Assembly: GCA_964384375.1 (NCBI GenBank)
Contig: CAYLLN010000012.1
Location: forward strand, 1 to 64,000
Length of the DNA: 64,000 nt
Reading direction: 5' to 3'
DNA from: CAYLLN01 sp964384375
GTDB taxonomy: Bacteria > Planctomycetota > Planctomycetia > Pirellulales > Pirellulaceae
Within the stretch, counting starts at the first letter, position 1. Every line of letters starts with the position of its first letter. The position numbers and the translations under genes are program-made. Positions 50,837-58,316 of the stretch are shown here, piece by piece. The notes under the pieces were generated by a model that was not told where the DNA came from, did no database searches, and saw only the letters and a program-made list of their open reading frames with translations.

Positions 50837-51355
50837 ATGAAGCCGAGCATGCTTTTTGTTGCCGTTAATTTTTGGGTATTCGCCGCCGCAGTGGCACACG
50901 CCGCTGAACCAGAGAAGCCAGCAGAATTGAAGGTGCTGGATCGCCTTGTCGGCAAGTGGGATTCCGAATCGGTGAGCAAGGTTGCCGAGTGGACACCCAA
51001 AGAAGGCCGTGCGAAGGGCGTTTTGACCCGAGAGTGGGTGCTGGATGGGCGTTACGTTCAAGAGACGAGTAAGCAGTCTGATGGCGACGCCATGGTGATG
51101 TTCACGTACGATACCTCGAAGCGAGCCTACCGTTGGTGGATGTTCAATTCCCACGGCAATAACATCGACATGGCAGGGCAATGGAACGAGAAAACCCAAA
51201 CGCTTACCTGCACGTCCGAATTGGGAAATGGTCTGACGAATATTTCGACTATCCATTTTCTCGACGCCGACACGCACAAGTGGACAGCCATCGTAAAAGA
51301 CGGGCAGGGCAAAGTTTTCTTTGACGCCGGTGGCACTTGTACTCGGCGGAAGTAG
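50837..51355 (+). CDS. DUF1579-family exported protein
   Basis: A 172-residue protein with signal peptide (MKPSMLFVAVNFWVFAAAVA to HAAE). The mature domain opens with LDRLVGKWDSESVSK and continues GVLTREWVLDGRYVQE and YDTSKRAYRWWMFNSHG, the pattern of the lipocalin-like DUF1579 family. No function is known. The ATG at 50837 is chosen over an earlier TTG. Confidence 0.85.
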   Translation: MKPSMLFVAVNFWVFAAAVAHAAEPEKPAELKVLDRLVGKWDSESVSKVAEWTPKEGRAKGVLTREWVLDGRYVQETSKQSDGDAMVMFTYDTSKRAYRWWMFNSHGNNIDMAGQWNEKTQTLTCTSELGNGLTNISTIHFLDADTHKWTAIVKDGQGKVFFDAGGTCTRRK

Positions 51356-51597
51356 TCCCGCAGATCGAGTTGCACACCCTACGGGGTAGGATGCTGCTAC
51401 TGGATTGGCCAGCAGCGCCGAAAATCCCGCTGTGCTGTTTCGCACATTTGGCGTGACGGAATGCCCCAGGCTTCACGCGGCACGTTGTCATCAGCCTGAA
51501 AGAATCGTCCAAACGCCTGATCGCGTCGCAAAGATGACTACGTTGGCACGCTTTTTGCCAACTCACCCCGCCAACCTTCACGCAAGGAGTGTAACCA

Positions 51598-52542
51598 GTG
51601 AGGAGTCGCACAACGTCACTTGTCGCTGTATTAGGGATGGTGTTCTTAGTCTTGGCGAATGACCTCGCCGCCTGCACGGGAGTGACGCTGGAAGCAAGGG
51701 ATGGCGCCGTCGTGTACGGCCGCACGATGGAATGGGGTTCGTTCGACCTGAACTCGCAAGTGGTCATCATCCCTCGCGGCTACAAGTTTCTCGCCCACAC
51801 GCCAGACAAAAAACCCGGTGTGACGTGGCAAGGGAAGTATGGTTTCATCGGCCTAGATGGACTCGACGCCGAGGTCACTTTGGACGGCATGAACGAAAAG
51901 GGGCTCGCCGTCGGTGGGTTTTATCATCCAGGCTTCGCCGAATATCAAAAGTACGACCCGGCCAAGGCGAGCGAGTGCATGGGGCCTGCGGATGTCATCG
52001 CCTATCTCCTCTCGACCTGTGCGACGGTGGACGAGGCCAAGGCCGCAATCGCCAAGGTTCGCGTCACGCCAGTGATCGCACCGCCCATCGGCATGGCCCC
52101 GCCCGCGCATTATCTCGTTACCGAGCCCAGTGGTAAGGCTGTCGTAATCGAGTACCTCAAGGGAGAATTGAAGCTCTTCGATGCACCGCTCGGTGTGATC
52201 ACCAACGCTCCAACCTATGACTGGCACGAGACCAACCTGCGGAACTTCATCAACCTGTCCCCGGTCGCGCTGCCGGGAAAGAAGATCGAGGAGTTGGATT
52301 TTAGACCGCTGGGCGGTGGAAGCGGCATGATTGGGTTGCCGGGTGATTTCACGCCTCCCTCCCGATTCGTGCGGGCCGTGGCATTCTCGAAGACCGCGCG
52401 CCCCACGCCCACAGGCGAGGAAACGGTGTACGAGATTCTCCGTATCCTCGACAATTTCAACGTGCCGCTCGGTGCAGCCGAAGGCGAAGGAGAGGCCAAG
52501 ACGAAAGGCATGCGCAGCTCCACCATCTGGACAACCGTTTGA
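51598..52542 (+). pseudogene. Choloylglycine hydrolase-family (linear amide C-N hydrolase) gene with in-frame TGA
   Basis: A 314-codon open frame for an exported Ntn-hydrolase. After the signal peptide, Cys26 (LAACTGVTLEA) would become the N-terminal nucleophile, and R42 in YGRTMEW, the DGMNEKGL block and TNAPTYDWH are family features. The frame stops at TGA 52540-52542, exactly where homologues continue into the last strands, and the same frame stays open for 54 more codons to TAA at 52705-52707 (DTKNRVLYYHTQNNRRVRKV). So it is a nonsense-mutated or read-through gene. The enzyme would cleave bile acid-like amides, penicillin V or acyl-homoserine lactones; substrate unknown. GTG start at 51598, AAGGAG upstream. 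Confidence 0.8.
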
Positions 52543-52707
52543 GACACGAAGAACCGGGTGTTGTACTACCACACTCAGAACAACCGGCGGGTTCGTAAAG
52601 TCGATTTCAGCAAGATCGATTTCGATTCAGCCCGCGAAAAAGTTCGCTTTCCTTTGGATAAGGTGAGATCGCAAGACATCGAGGATGTCACGCCGGTGGC
52701 GAAGTAA
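52543..52707 (+). other. In-frame continuation of the choloylglycine hydrolase-like gene beyond the TGA
   Basis: Fifty-four sense codons and a TAA. The translation (LYYHTQNNRRVRKVDFSK, FDSAREKVRFPLDKV) fits the conserved C-terminal strands of the family, so the reading frame was under selection until recently or still is. Confidence 0.7.
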
Positions 52708-52742
52708 CCTCCCGACCTTTCATCGGTACACGAAAAGGAGAC

Positions 52743-52988
52743 ATGGACATGGTGACAAACTACGACTCCCCACTGGCCCAAAAATTTGCGCGCCTCGGCG
52801 GACTCAGCCGGTTTGGGTTTCTGGGGTTCCTCGGCTTTGTGGGCTTCCTCGGCTTCATTCCCGGATGCGAGCGTCTTTTTGGCCTCTCAGGCTTGTCAGG
52901 TTTTGCGGGTCTCTTTGGCTTCTCCGGCTTTTACGGGCTGGCCTGTTTGGCCGAACGCAACCATCAGCGCAAGGCTGGCCACGCCTAA
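52743..52988 (+). CDS. Small Gly/Phe/Leu-repeat membrane protein
   Basis: An 81-residue protein. From residue 23 a pattern RFGFLGFLGFVGFLGF and then GLSGLSGFAGLFGFSG forms two very regular hydrophobic stretches with Gly about every third residue. They resemble DUF3796-like or Gly-zipper membrane helices. AAAAGGAG lies just before the ATG at 52743; an alternative ATG lies at 52749. Function unknown; packing as helix pairs is inferred. Confidence 0.7.
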   Translation: MDMVTNYDSPLAQKFARLGGLSRFGFLGFLGFVGFLGFIPGCERLFGLSGLSGFAGLFGFSGFYGLACLAERNHQRKAGHA

Positions 52989-53145
52989 CGGCCTAACCAC
53001 CTCCTGCATCTGCTTGGATCATTGGGCATCCAGATGGAAAGCTTTGCCGGCGCGCGGTTGTGCAGATCGTGCGCGCTTGAGGCGATTCTCGATAGGACGA
53101 GAGGCTGCGTTGCGAAACACCGTCATATCGAGCTGGGAAGCCCTT

Positions 53146-54123
53146 ATGATCCGCCCAACCACATGGTCCGCCGCGTCTGCCTTGGCATTCGCAATCGTCG
53201 CTTTGGCAAAATGCGGCAATCTTATGGGGGAAGAAGTAACGCCTTCCGCGACCGAGTGCGAGTCGGCCTACGCCTGCTGCGACGACTGCTGCCGCGAACC
53301 GCTGTTGGGCTTCATCCAGCCGACTGATCCGTGCTGGTCAGACTTTATCAGCCCGATGACGAACCCAGTCTTCTTCGAAGATCCGCGGACGCTTACTGAG
53401 GCGCGATTGATCTTCGCTCAGCACAACATCCCGTCGCTATTCGGCGGCGACGTTCCGGCCAGCGATATCCAAGTCTTGGCTCTGCAATTGCGAGTCGCGC
53501 TCACGGAGAATCTGTCGCTCATTGCTACCAAAGACGGATTCATTTTTACGGGAGCTGACGCACCGCTCGACGACGGCTGGGCGGATGTGGCGCTGGGGCT
53601 GAAATACAACGTCTGGAAGGACGTGGATTTGCAACGAATCGTGAGCTTGGGTGCCACGTTTGAATTGCCTGTGGGGACGGCACGGGCGCTGCAAGGAAAC
53701 GGCGACGGCGAGTTCAACTTGTTTGCGACAGGCGCCGCTCAACTCGGTGATTGGAACCATTTCGTCACCGCCACAGGGATCCGGTTGCCAAGCGACGTCG
53801 CTGAAGAAAACCAGGTGCTCTATTGGTCGGCGCACCTCGACAGGCAAATCTTCGGGCGTTGCTGGTACAGCTTTCTCGAATTCAACTGGTATCATTGGCT
53901 GCGCGACGGTGACAACGCAGCGTTCGCGGGCTTGGAAGGGCTCGACTTTTTCAATTTGGGTGCCACAGACGTAGCCGGCAGCGATATTGTCACCGGAGCC
54001 TTTGGCCTCAAATGGAAGCCGACCACGCTCGGAGAACTTGGCATGGCTTGGGAGGTTCCCCTGACGGAAAACCGAGGGCTCATTGACAATCGGCTGACGG
54101 TGGATTGGATCGTGCGTTACTAA
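53146..54123 (+). CDS. Outer membrane beta-barrel-like exported protein
   Basis: A 325-residue protein with an N-terminal hydrophobic signal (residues 5-25) and a Cys-rich linker (YACCDDCCREP). The rest is amphipathic beta strands typical of outer-membrane channels: IQVLALQLRVALTENLSLIA, WADVALGLKYNVWKD, FVTATGIRLPSDVAEEN. It ends in ...VDWIVRY, with an aromatic near the C-terminus. The ATG at 53146 has GGAAG upstream. Probably a transport or porin-like protein; substrate unknown. Confidence 0.72.
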   Translation: MIRPTTWSAASALAFAIVALAKCGNLMGEEVTPSATECESAYACCDDCCREPLLGFIQPTDPCWSDFISPMTNPVFFEDPRTLTEARLIFAQHNIPSLFGGDVPASDIQVLALQLRVALTENLSLIATKDGFIFTGADAPLDDGWADVALGLKYNVWKDVDLQRIVSLGATFELPVGTARALQGNGDGEFNLFATGAAQLGDWNHFVTATGIRLPSDVAEENQVLYWSAHLDRQIFGRCWYSFLEFNWYHWLRDGDNAAFAGLEGLDFFNLGATDVAGSDIVTGAFGLKWKPTTLGELGMAWEVPLTENRGLIDNRLTVDWIVRY

Positions 54124-54199
54124 GCGGACCGGGATGGCGTCACGCACGAGTTGGAGAGTGACGGTGTGAAGAAAGTGCTCTTGAGGCGAAGACTCCACG

Positions 54200-54775
54200 A
54201 TGCCCGTCATCTATCGACTCGATAGCCGCGATTGCTTTCTGGGGATGAACCGGAAGTGGAGCACGTTCGCGGAGGAGAACGGAGCCCCCGAACTTGTTGG
54301 CGAGCAACTCCTCGGCGAGCCGCTGTGGCGCTACGTCGAGGGGGCCGACGTCACCCGCATTTACCGGGAGGTGTTTTGGAGAGTACGGGAACAGCGGATC
54401 CAGGTTGTCTTCCCCTTCCGTTGCGATTCGCCCGAGGTGCGGCGTGAAATGCTCATGAAGGTGCTGCCCAAAGAGAACAACGATTTGGAGATCCAGTGCA
54501 TCACCAAGAGCATCGTGCGGCACTCCTTTCCTGATGCAGACGAGTTTCCCGATTTGGACGAGTTTCCCGACGCGGACGACAAGACCGCCCCCTTCGATCC
54601 AGCGACGGAATTACTCCGCATCTGCTCGTGGTGCAAAAGCGTGCATCTAGAAGATCGGTGGATCGCCATCGAAGCGGCGATCAAGCGGCTCAATCTGTTC
54701 GGCCGACCGAGCGTTCCCCAACTGACCCACAGCGTTTGTCCCGACTGTAGCGAGTATCTGGCCAAACCGAAGTAA
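54200..54775 (+). CDS. PAS-like protein with C-terminal zinc-binding segment
   Basis: A 191-residue protein. Residues 1-100 look like a PAS domain (VIYRLDSRDCFLGMNRKWS, GEPLWRYVEGADV, FPFRCDSPEVRREMLM). An acidic repeat DADEFPDLDEFPDADD (residues 114-129) links to a C-terminal segment with ICSWCKSVHLEDRWIAIE and SVCPDCSEYL, a paired CxxC module often found at the end of response regulators and PAS proteins. Probably a cytoplasmic signalling protein. No kinase is adjacent. Confidence 0.75.
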   Translation: MPVIYRLDSRDCFLGMNRKWSTFAEENGAPELVGEQLLGEPLWRYVEGADVTRIYREVFWRVREQRIQVVFPFRCDSPEVRREMLMKVLPKENNDLEIQCITKSIVRHSFPDADEFPDLDEFPDADDKTAPFDPATELLRICSWCKSVHLEDRWIAIEAAIKRLNLFGRPSVPQLTHSVCPDCSEYLAKPK

Positions 54776-54850
54776 CGTCGCTTGGTGCAGTTCCAATCGG
54801 CGAGTGGTGATACGACCGAGATGAAGATTTGAACGGAGCGATCGCCTTTC

Positions 54851-54970
54851 GCCCCTGCGGGGCTGATGCTGCCTTTTTTTCCAGCCTGCCGTGGGCTGGC
54901 ACCACGGACTTATTCGGTCGCCGCTACGCGGCTGCGATTCGGAGCAGCGGCCTGGTGGGCAGAGCCCACC
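54851..54970. repeat. Cluster of four short GC-rich palindromes
   Basis: GCCCC-TGC-GGGGC (54851-54863), CCAGCC/GGCTGG (54881-54899), GCCGC-TAC-GCGGC (54920-54932) and GGTGGGC-AGA-GCCCACC (54954-54970) follow each other in the gap. They look like dispersed planctomycete intergenic palindromes and may also act as terminators. Confidence 0.55.
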
Positions 54971-55004
54971 CTACAGATTCGGTAAGGGCGGAACAGGAGC
55001 TTCA

Positions 55005-55205
55005 TCACTTAGCGTTACTGACTTGCCAGGTAGTCAATTCAATCAGTTCGGCAATGCGCGCCTTTTCGGCTTCCTCTGCTTCCAACGCTCGCTGACGGGC
55101 TTGCTCCGCGCGCCATGCCATCAGCGACCACCAGGCACACGCCAGGAGCAGAGGCCCGACTGCCAGCAAGACCAGAAGCGTGCGAAGGCGGAAACGCACG
55201 GTCAT
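55005..55205 (-). CDS. Small membrane protein with cytoplasmic coiled tail
   Basis: A 66-residue protein starting MTVRFRLRTLLVLLAVGPL, a common N-terminal pattern of planctomycete membrane proteins, with one helix at residues 8-28 and an Ala/Glu/Arg-rich helical tail (AEQARQRALEAEEAEKARIA). Its ATG overlaps the stop of the 48-residue gene (ATGA), so the two are translationally coupled. Confidence 0.62.
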   Translation of the reverse strand: MTVRFRLRTLLVLLAVGPLLLACAWWSLMAWRAEQARQRALEAEEAEKARIAELIELTTWQVSNAK

Positions 55206-55348
55206 TCGCTCCCGCGTGGGTGCCGCCGGCTGACCACGATGGTCACGACCGCGATCCCGACGACCAGCAGGAACAGGGCGAAGCCGACGCCCAGAATCGG
55301 AATGGTGAGATCGAGTTGAACGGTATGCGCTGGCTCGGTGGTTTGCAT
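55202..55348 (-). CDS. Very small membrane protein
   Basis: A 48-residue protein with one membrane helix (LTIPILGVGFALFLLVVGIA) and a short basic tail. It begins at the ATG at 55346-55348 and overlaps the next gene by ATGA. Function unknown; the coupled pair could form a small membrane complex. Confidence 0.5.
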   Translation of the reverse strand: MQTTEPAHTVQLDLTIPILGVGFALFLLVVGIAVVTIVVSRRHPRGSE

Positions 55349-55513
55349 CCGAGCATTTTGACCGGCATGGAGCCCGGGTGGCAACCACAATTTACGAATG
55401 CTCCCGGTTGCCGTTTCGCGGCTGAATTCGCCATCTCGCTACGGGGCGGGTAAAGTCCAGATGATTTGCTAAGACAAGGCTCGGCTGGCCGAATAACGCT
55501 CAAGGGTATCGCG

Positions 55514-55633
55514 ATGCCAGACAACTGGGGTTACTGGACGCTCGCTGTGGCAATCATTGCCTTGGTCGTGTGGGGGACTTGGATGAAGTGGCGAAACACG
55601 GACCCGAGCGACATTTTCGACCTGTGGAGCTGA
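55514..55633 (+). CDS. Possible 39-residue membrane peptide
   Basis: A short frame MPDNWGYWTLAVAIIALVVW with one hydrophobic helix and a charged end (KWRNTDPSDIFDLWS). AAGGG lies about 8 nt before the ATG. It may be real, but the size gives little support. Confidence 0.4.
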   Translation: MPDNWGYWTLAVAIIALVVWGTWMKWRNTDPSDIFDLWS

Positions 55634-55712
55634 CGCGGTCTTTCAAAGTCCTCGCCGAGGAGAAGCCGACGGCCTGGAAGCTGAAGGCGTACAAGTACTA
55701 TAGTTCACGGCG

Positions 55713-55868
55713 TTAGGTTTCGGGCATGAGGACGTTTGCTTCAATCCAAGCCCGCGCCTCCCCGATGGTCCAGCCGCCGGCCGCACGTCCAGCGTCCGTA
55801 CCGAATGCCAATCCGAGCACGGCAATCGCGGATGCGAACACGGCCAGCAGAGTCCAAGAGCGTTTCAT
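55713..55868 (-). CDS. Small exported or membrane protein
   Basis: A 51-residue protein beginning MKRSWTLLAVFASAIAVLGL, a signal- or anchor-like start, followed by GGWTIGEARAWIEANVL. The ATG at 55868 has CGGGA upstream. Function unknown. Confidence 0.5.
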   Translation of the reverse strand: MKRSWTLLAVFASAIAVLGLAFGTDAGRAAGGWTIGEARAWIEANVLMPET

Positions 55869-55899
55869 TCCCGCGATTCTACATGCTCCCGAAATCAAC

Positions 55900-56037
55900 C
55901 GGCTAGTGCTGTGTCACGGTTTGAATTTAGGGTGGCGGAACTCGTGAGAGTTCCGACTGACACTGCCAGGAAAGGCAAATTTCGAAGTCTCACGACTTCG
56001 GCTACTCCAATTCGCAACGTTGACAAAACACTAGCCG
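55900..56037. repeat. MITE-like palindromic element
   Basis: Terminal inverted repeats CGGCTAGTG (55900-55908) and CACTAGCCG (56029-56037) are extended imperfectly for about 27 bp (GTCA...TTTGAATT against AATTCGCAACGTTGAC). Inside are two hairpins, GGAACTC-GTGA-GAGTTCC and CGAAGTC-TCAC-GACTTCG. There is no gene. No clear target duplication was found. Size and structure fit a non-autonomous element. Confidence 0.65.
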
Positions 56038-56072
56038 CATCTCACGGCAGCAATGGGAGCCGACCTTAGGAC

Positions 56073-56555
56073 TTAGTCGGCGAACTCAGAGCCGCCTTCC
56101 TTGACGACCTCCTTGACGACCTCGGCCGGTTGACTGGCGCCGTCCGATTCCAGCTCGATTTTCAGGTCATTGGTTGGCCCGGTGATGGTGACGGTGAGAT
56201 TGGACGTCGCGGCGTCAGCGTACTTCTCTGGGGCGTGCCATTTCATCGTCTCCGGGGTGAGCGACTCGCCAGCGAGAACAGCAACTGGATGCGTGCCGAC
56301 GGCACAGCCGTCGTTGGGTTCGGTTGTCGTCAGCGTGAAACGGCCGTCTCCGCCGATGCGACCGGAAGCGGGCCGCCAGCCGGACGGTAATACCTGAACA
56401 TGGCCGTAGGTCAGCGGCTTTCCGTCGATGAAGACGGCGCCTGAGACAGGGACGATTTTGGGGCCGCCTTCGCCGCAACCGGCGAGGAAGAGGGAAGCGG
56501 CCATCAAGGCCACGCTCACGAAGAGGGCGGGGCCAGTTGGGAGAGTGCAGTGCAT
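56073..56555 (-). CDS. Lipoprotein of unknown function
   Basis: A 160-residue protein with a lipobox LAGC (Cys27) after a hydrophobic signal, so it is probably lipid-anchored. The mature part has beta strands SGAVFIDGKPLTYGHVQVLP and GRFTLTTTEPNDGCAVGTHP, a pattern common to small carboxypeptidase-regulatory-like lipoproteins of planctomycetes. It lies downstream of the DUF1559 gene on the same strand, a frequent pairing. Confidence 0.8.
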   Translation of the reverse strand: MHCTLPTGPALFVSVALMAASLFLAGCGEGGPKIVPVSGAVFIDGKPLTYGHVQVLPSGWRPASGRIGGDGRFTLTTTEPNDGCAVGTHPVAVLAGESLTPETMKWHAPEKYADAATSNLTVTITGPTNDLKIELESDGASQPAEVVKEVVKEGGSEFAD

Positions 56556-56590
56556 GGGAGAGGTCGCTCCGCCACAGGGAGTATGAGTGA

Positions 56591-57559
56591 CTAGGGTAGG
56601 TTGTTGACTTCGGCACCCTGGATCGTGGAGGCGGAGCGATACGGTACGATGTCGATGGTTTGCGACAGGAAGCGGACGCTGCCGTCGGCCAGGAGGAATT
56701 GAGCCCCGCCGGGGTGGCGGCTCATGAATGCACCGTTGCGAAGCTGCGAGCCGTCCGTGTAGGTGATGCCGGTGCCCGGCGGCGTGTTGATCGGGTTTTG
56801 GGTCGTCCGCAGGCAGTGCGTGTGTCGTGACCCGACGCTCCAGATGTTTTGGTTGTTGGCCAGGTGTCCGTTGAACACTTCGCCGACGGCCAGCGTGTTG
56901 CTGGTGCCATCGACGATCTCCGCCATCCGTTTCGTGAAGCGGTAGAGGAACAAGCCGGTATTGGTGTATTTCACGGTCGCGCTGATCCCCTGGCTCGGAC
57001 CGTTGGTGCCGGCGACGAAGGCGTAGCTGCCGACGCCGGCGTTGAGCGTGGGCCCTAGGCCAGTATTCGCCACAAACGGCTGCGTTGTGTCCGAAGGGCA
57101 AACCAGGACCTTCGGACGTTGTTCGAGGCCCTTGTTGGTCACGCGCCAGATCGTATTATCCGTCGTCGGCCACGGCGCATCCGCAGCCACGGTGCCGAGC
57201 GTCTTGTAAAGGGTGTCCTGCTCCATGTACGGCAGGATGGCGACGAAGCCGCTGGCCCCGCTGCGGTCGATGCTCGTCTGCGGCGAGCCCGGGGGGATCG
57301 TGCCGTTGCACTCATTGGGGCCGGACCCATCGCAACCGAAGCGACCGGCTGGGAAAAAGAGGCGGACGTCGTGGTGGTTGTGCAGGGCGAGGCCGATTTG
57401 CTTGAGGTTGTTCTGGCAACTTGACCGGCGGGCGGCTTCGCGGGCTGCCTGCACGGCGGGCAGAAGCAGCGCGACAAGCACGCCAATGATGGCAATCACG
57501 ACCAACAGTTCCACGAGCGTGAACGCCGAACGACTGCGGCTGGCGGTGGAAGAAAACAT
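56591..57559 (-). CDS. DUF1559 prepilin-like protein
   Basis: A 322-residue protein. The N-terminus has a type IV pilin-like methylation signal, SAFTLVELLVVIAIIGVLVA, with the conserved Glu at mature position 5 (Glu17), so a prepilin peptidase may process it after Ala12. Then AREAARRSSCQNNLKQIGLALHN is the diagnostic start of DUF1559, and HPGGAQFLLADGSVRFL marks its end. The family is expanded in Planctomycetes; the role is unknown, probably pseudopilin-like or envelope-associated. The ATG is at 57559. Confidence 0.94.
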   Translation of the reverse strand: MFSSTASRSRSAFTLVELLVVIAIIGVLVALLLPAVQAAREAARRSSCQNNLKQIGLALHNHHDVRLFFPAGRFGCDGSGPNECNGTIPPGSPQTSIDRSGASGFVAILPYMEQDTLYKTLGTVAADAPWPTTDNTIWRVTNKGLEQRPKVLVCPSDTTQPFVANTGLGPTLNAGVGSYAFVAGTNGPSQGISATVKYTNTGLFLYRFTKRMAEIVDGTSNTLAVGEVFNGHLANNQNIWSVGSRHTHCLRTTQNPINTPPGTGITYTDGSQLRNGAFMSRHPGGAQFLLADGSVRFLSQTIDIVPYRSASTIQGAEVNNLP

Positions 57560-58316
57560 GGACGAACTCCGCGAAAAAATAGATAATTTCCGGAAGAAAA
57601 GGCTCGCTTCAGATTTCTAAGCCGGTGGGGGTCTACCTGTCAAGCGCCAGGCCAGGCACCACTGCTGGCTTGCCCAGCAGTGCCGATAGGCAAGTGGACG
57701 TTCGGCCGAGAGGAGCCTGAACGAAGCCCTCACCCGGCTTAACAAAGAGCCAGCCGTTGCACCGGTGGAATGGACGGAAGAGAGATTTGCGTAAGATTGT
57801 CGCAATAAAATTGTCCACTGGCGCATCATCGTATAGAATGTTGTGCGCGGAATGGGTGGCACAAGGATGTAAGGCAAAACGCTCGCCTGACGCAACGGGT
57901 TTCTAATGCAAGTCGATCCCCCGTTAGGGCTGTTTTTGCATATCGTGCATAAGTGCATAAACCGATAAACGACACAAGGTGTTTTCCGCAAAGGAGTTGC
58001 GTTTATTTAGCTGCCGGAGAACTTTTCGGCGTTTTGCATGCATAACCCGAAGGTGCGGCGTCGGGCGTATTAATCGGGCAGCTATTATTTACGATTTTTA
58101 GTGACGCTTCGGGTTTCAATGATGATCGGCGCGGCCTCGAGTACGCATCGGTTTCCTTGTGGCTGACCCTTACGGCCGTGAGGGTCAACTTTGGGCGAAC
58201 CAATGCGTGAAGTGCGCGTCTTGTTGGGGTAACACGGCAGCTTGGCGGGAGGCCTCGCCTCCCTCACTGATAGCCTCCACGAGGAATCTCAATAGCCAGC
58301 AGCGACTCTTCCCTTC
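57560..58316. other. 757-bp intergenic region with palindromes and TGCATA motifs
   Basis: No gene is supported here. The contents are a hairpin around GGCAC...CTGCTGG-CTTG-CCCAGCAG (57655-57683); an AT-richer stretch at 57900-58110 with TGCATA at 57937, 57946 and 57954 and TGCATGCATA at 58035; a hairpin TGACCCT/AGGGTCA (58164-58187) around ACGGCCGT; and GGGAGGC-CTC-GCCTCCC (58247-58263) before hflX. It probably holds the promoters of the divergent DUF1559 and hflX genes. Confidence 0.6.

Noticed and set aside
52540..52542. TGA as selenocysteine codon in the hydrolase gene
   Set aside because: Not a known selenoprotein family, the active-site Cys is elsewhere, and no suitable hairpin was seen directly after the codon; nonsense mutation is simpler.
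57617..57991. 124-codon minus-strand frame in the gap before hflX
   Set aside because: No plausible domain, irregular composition and overlap with palindromes; treated as non-coding.
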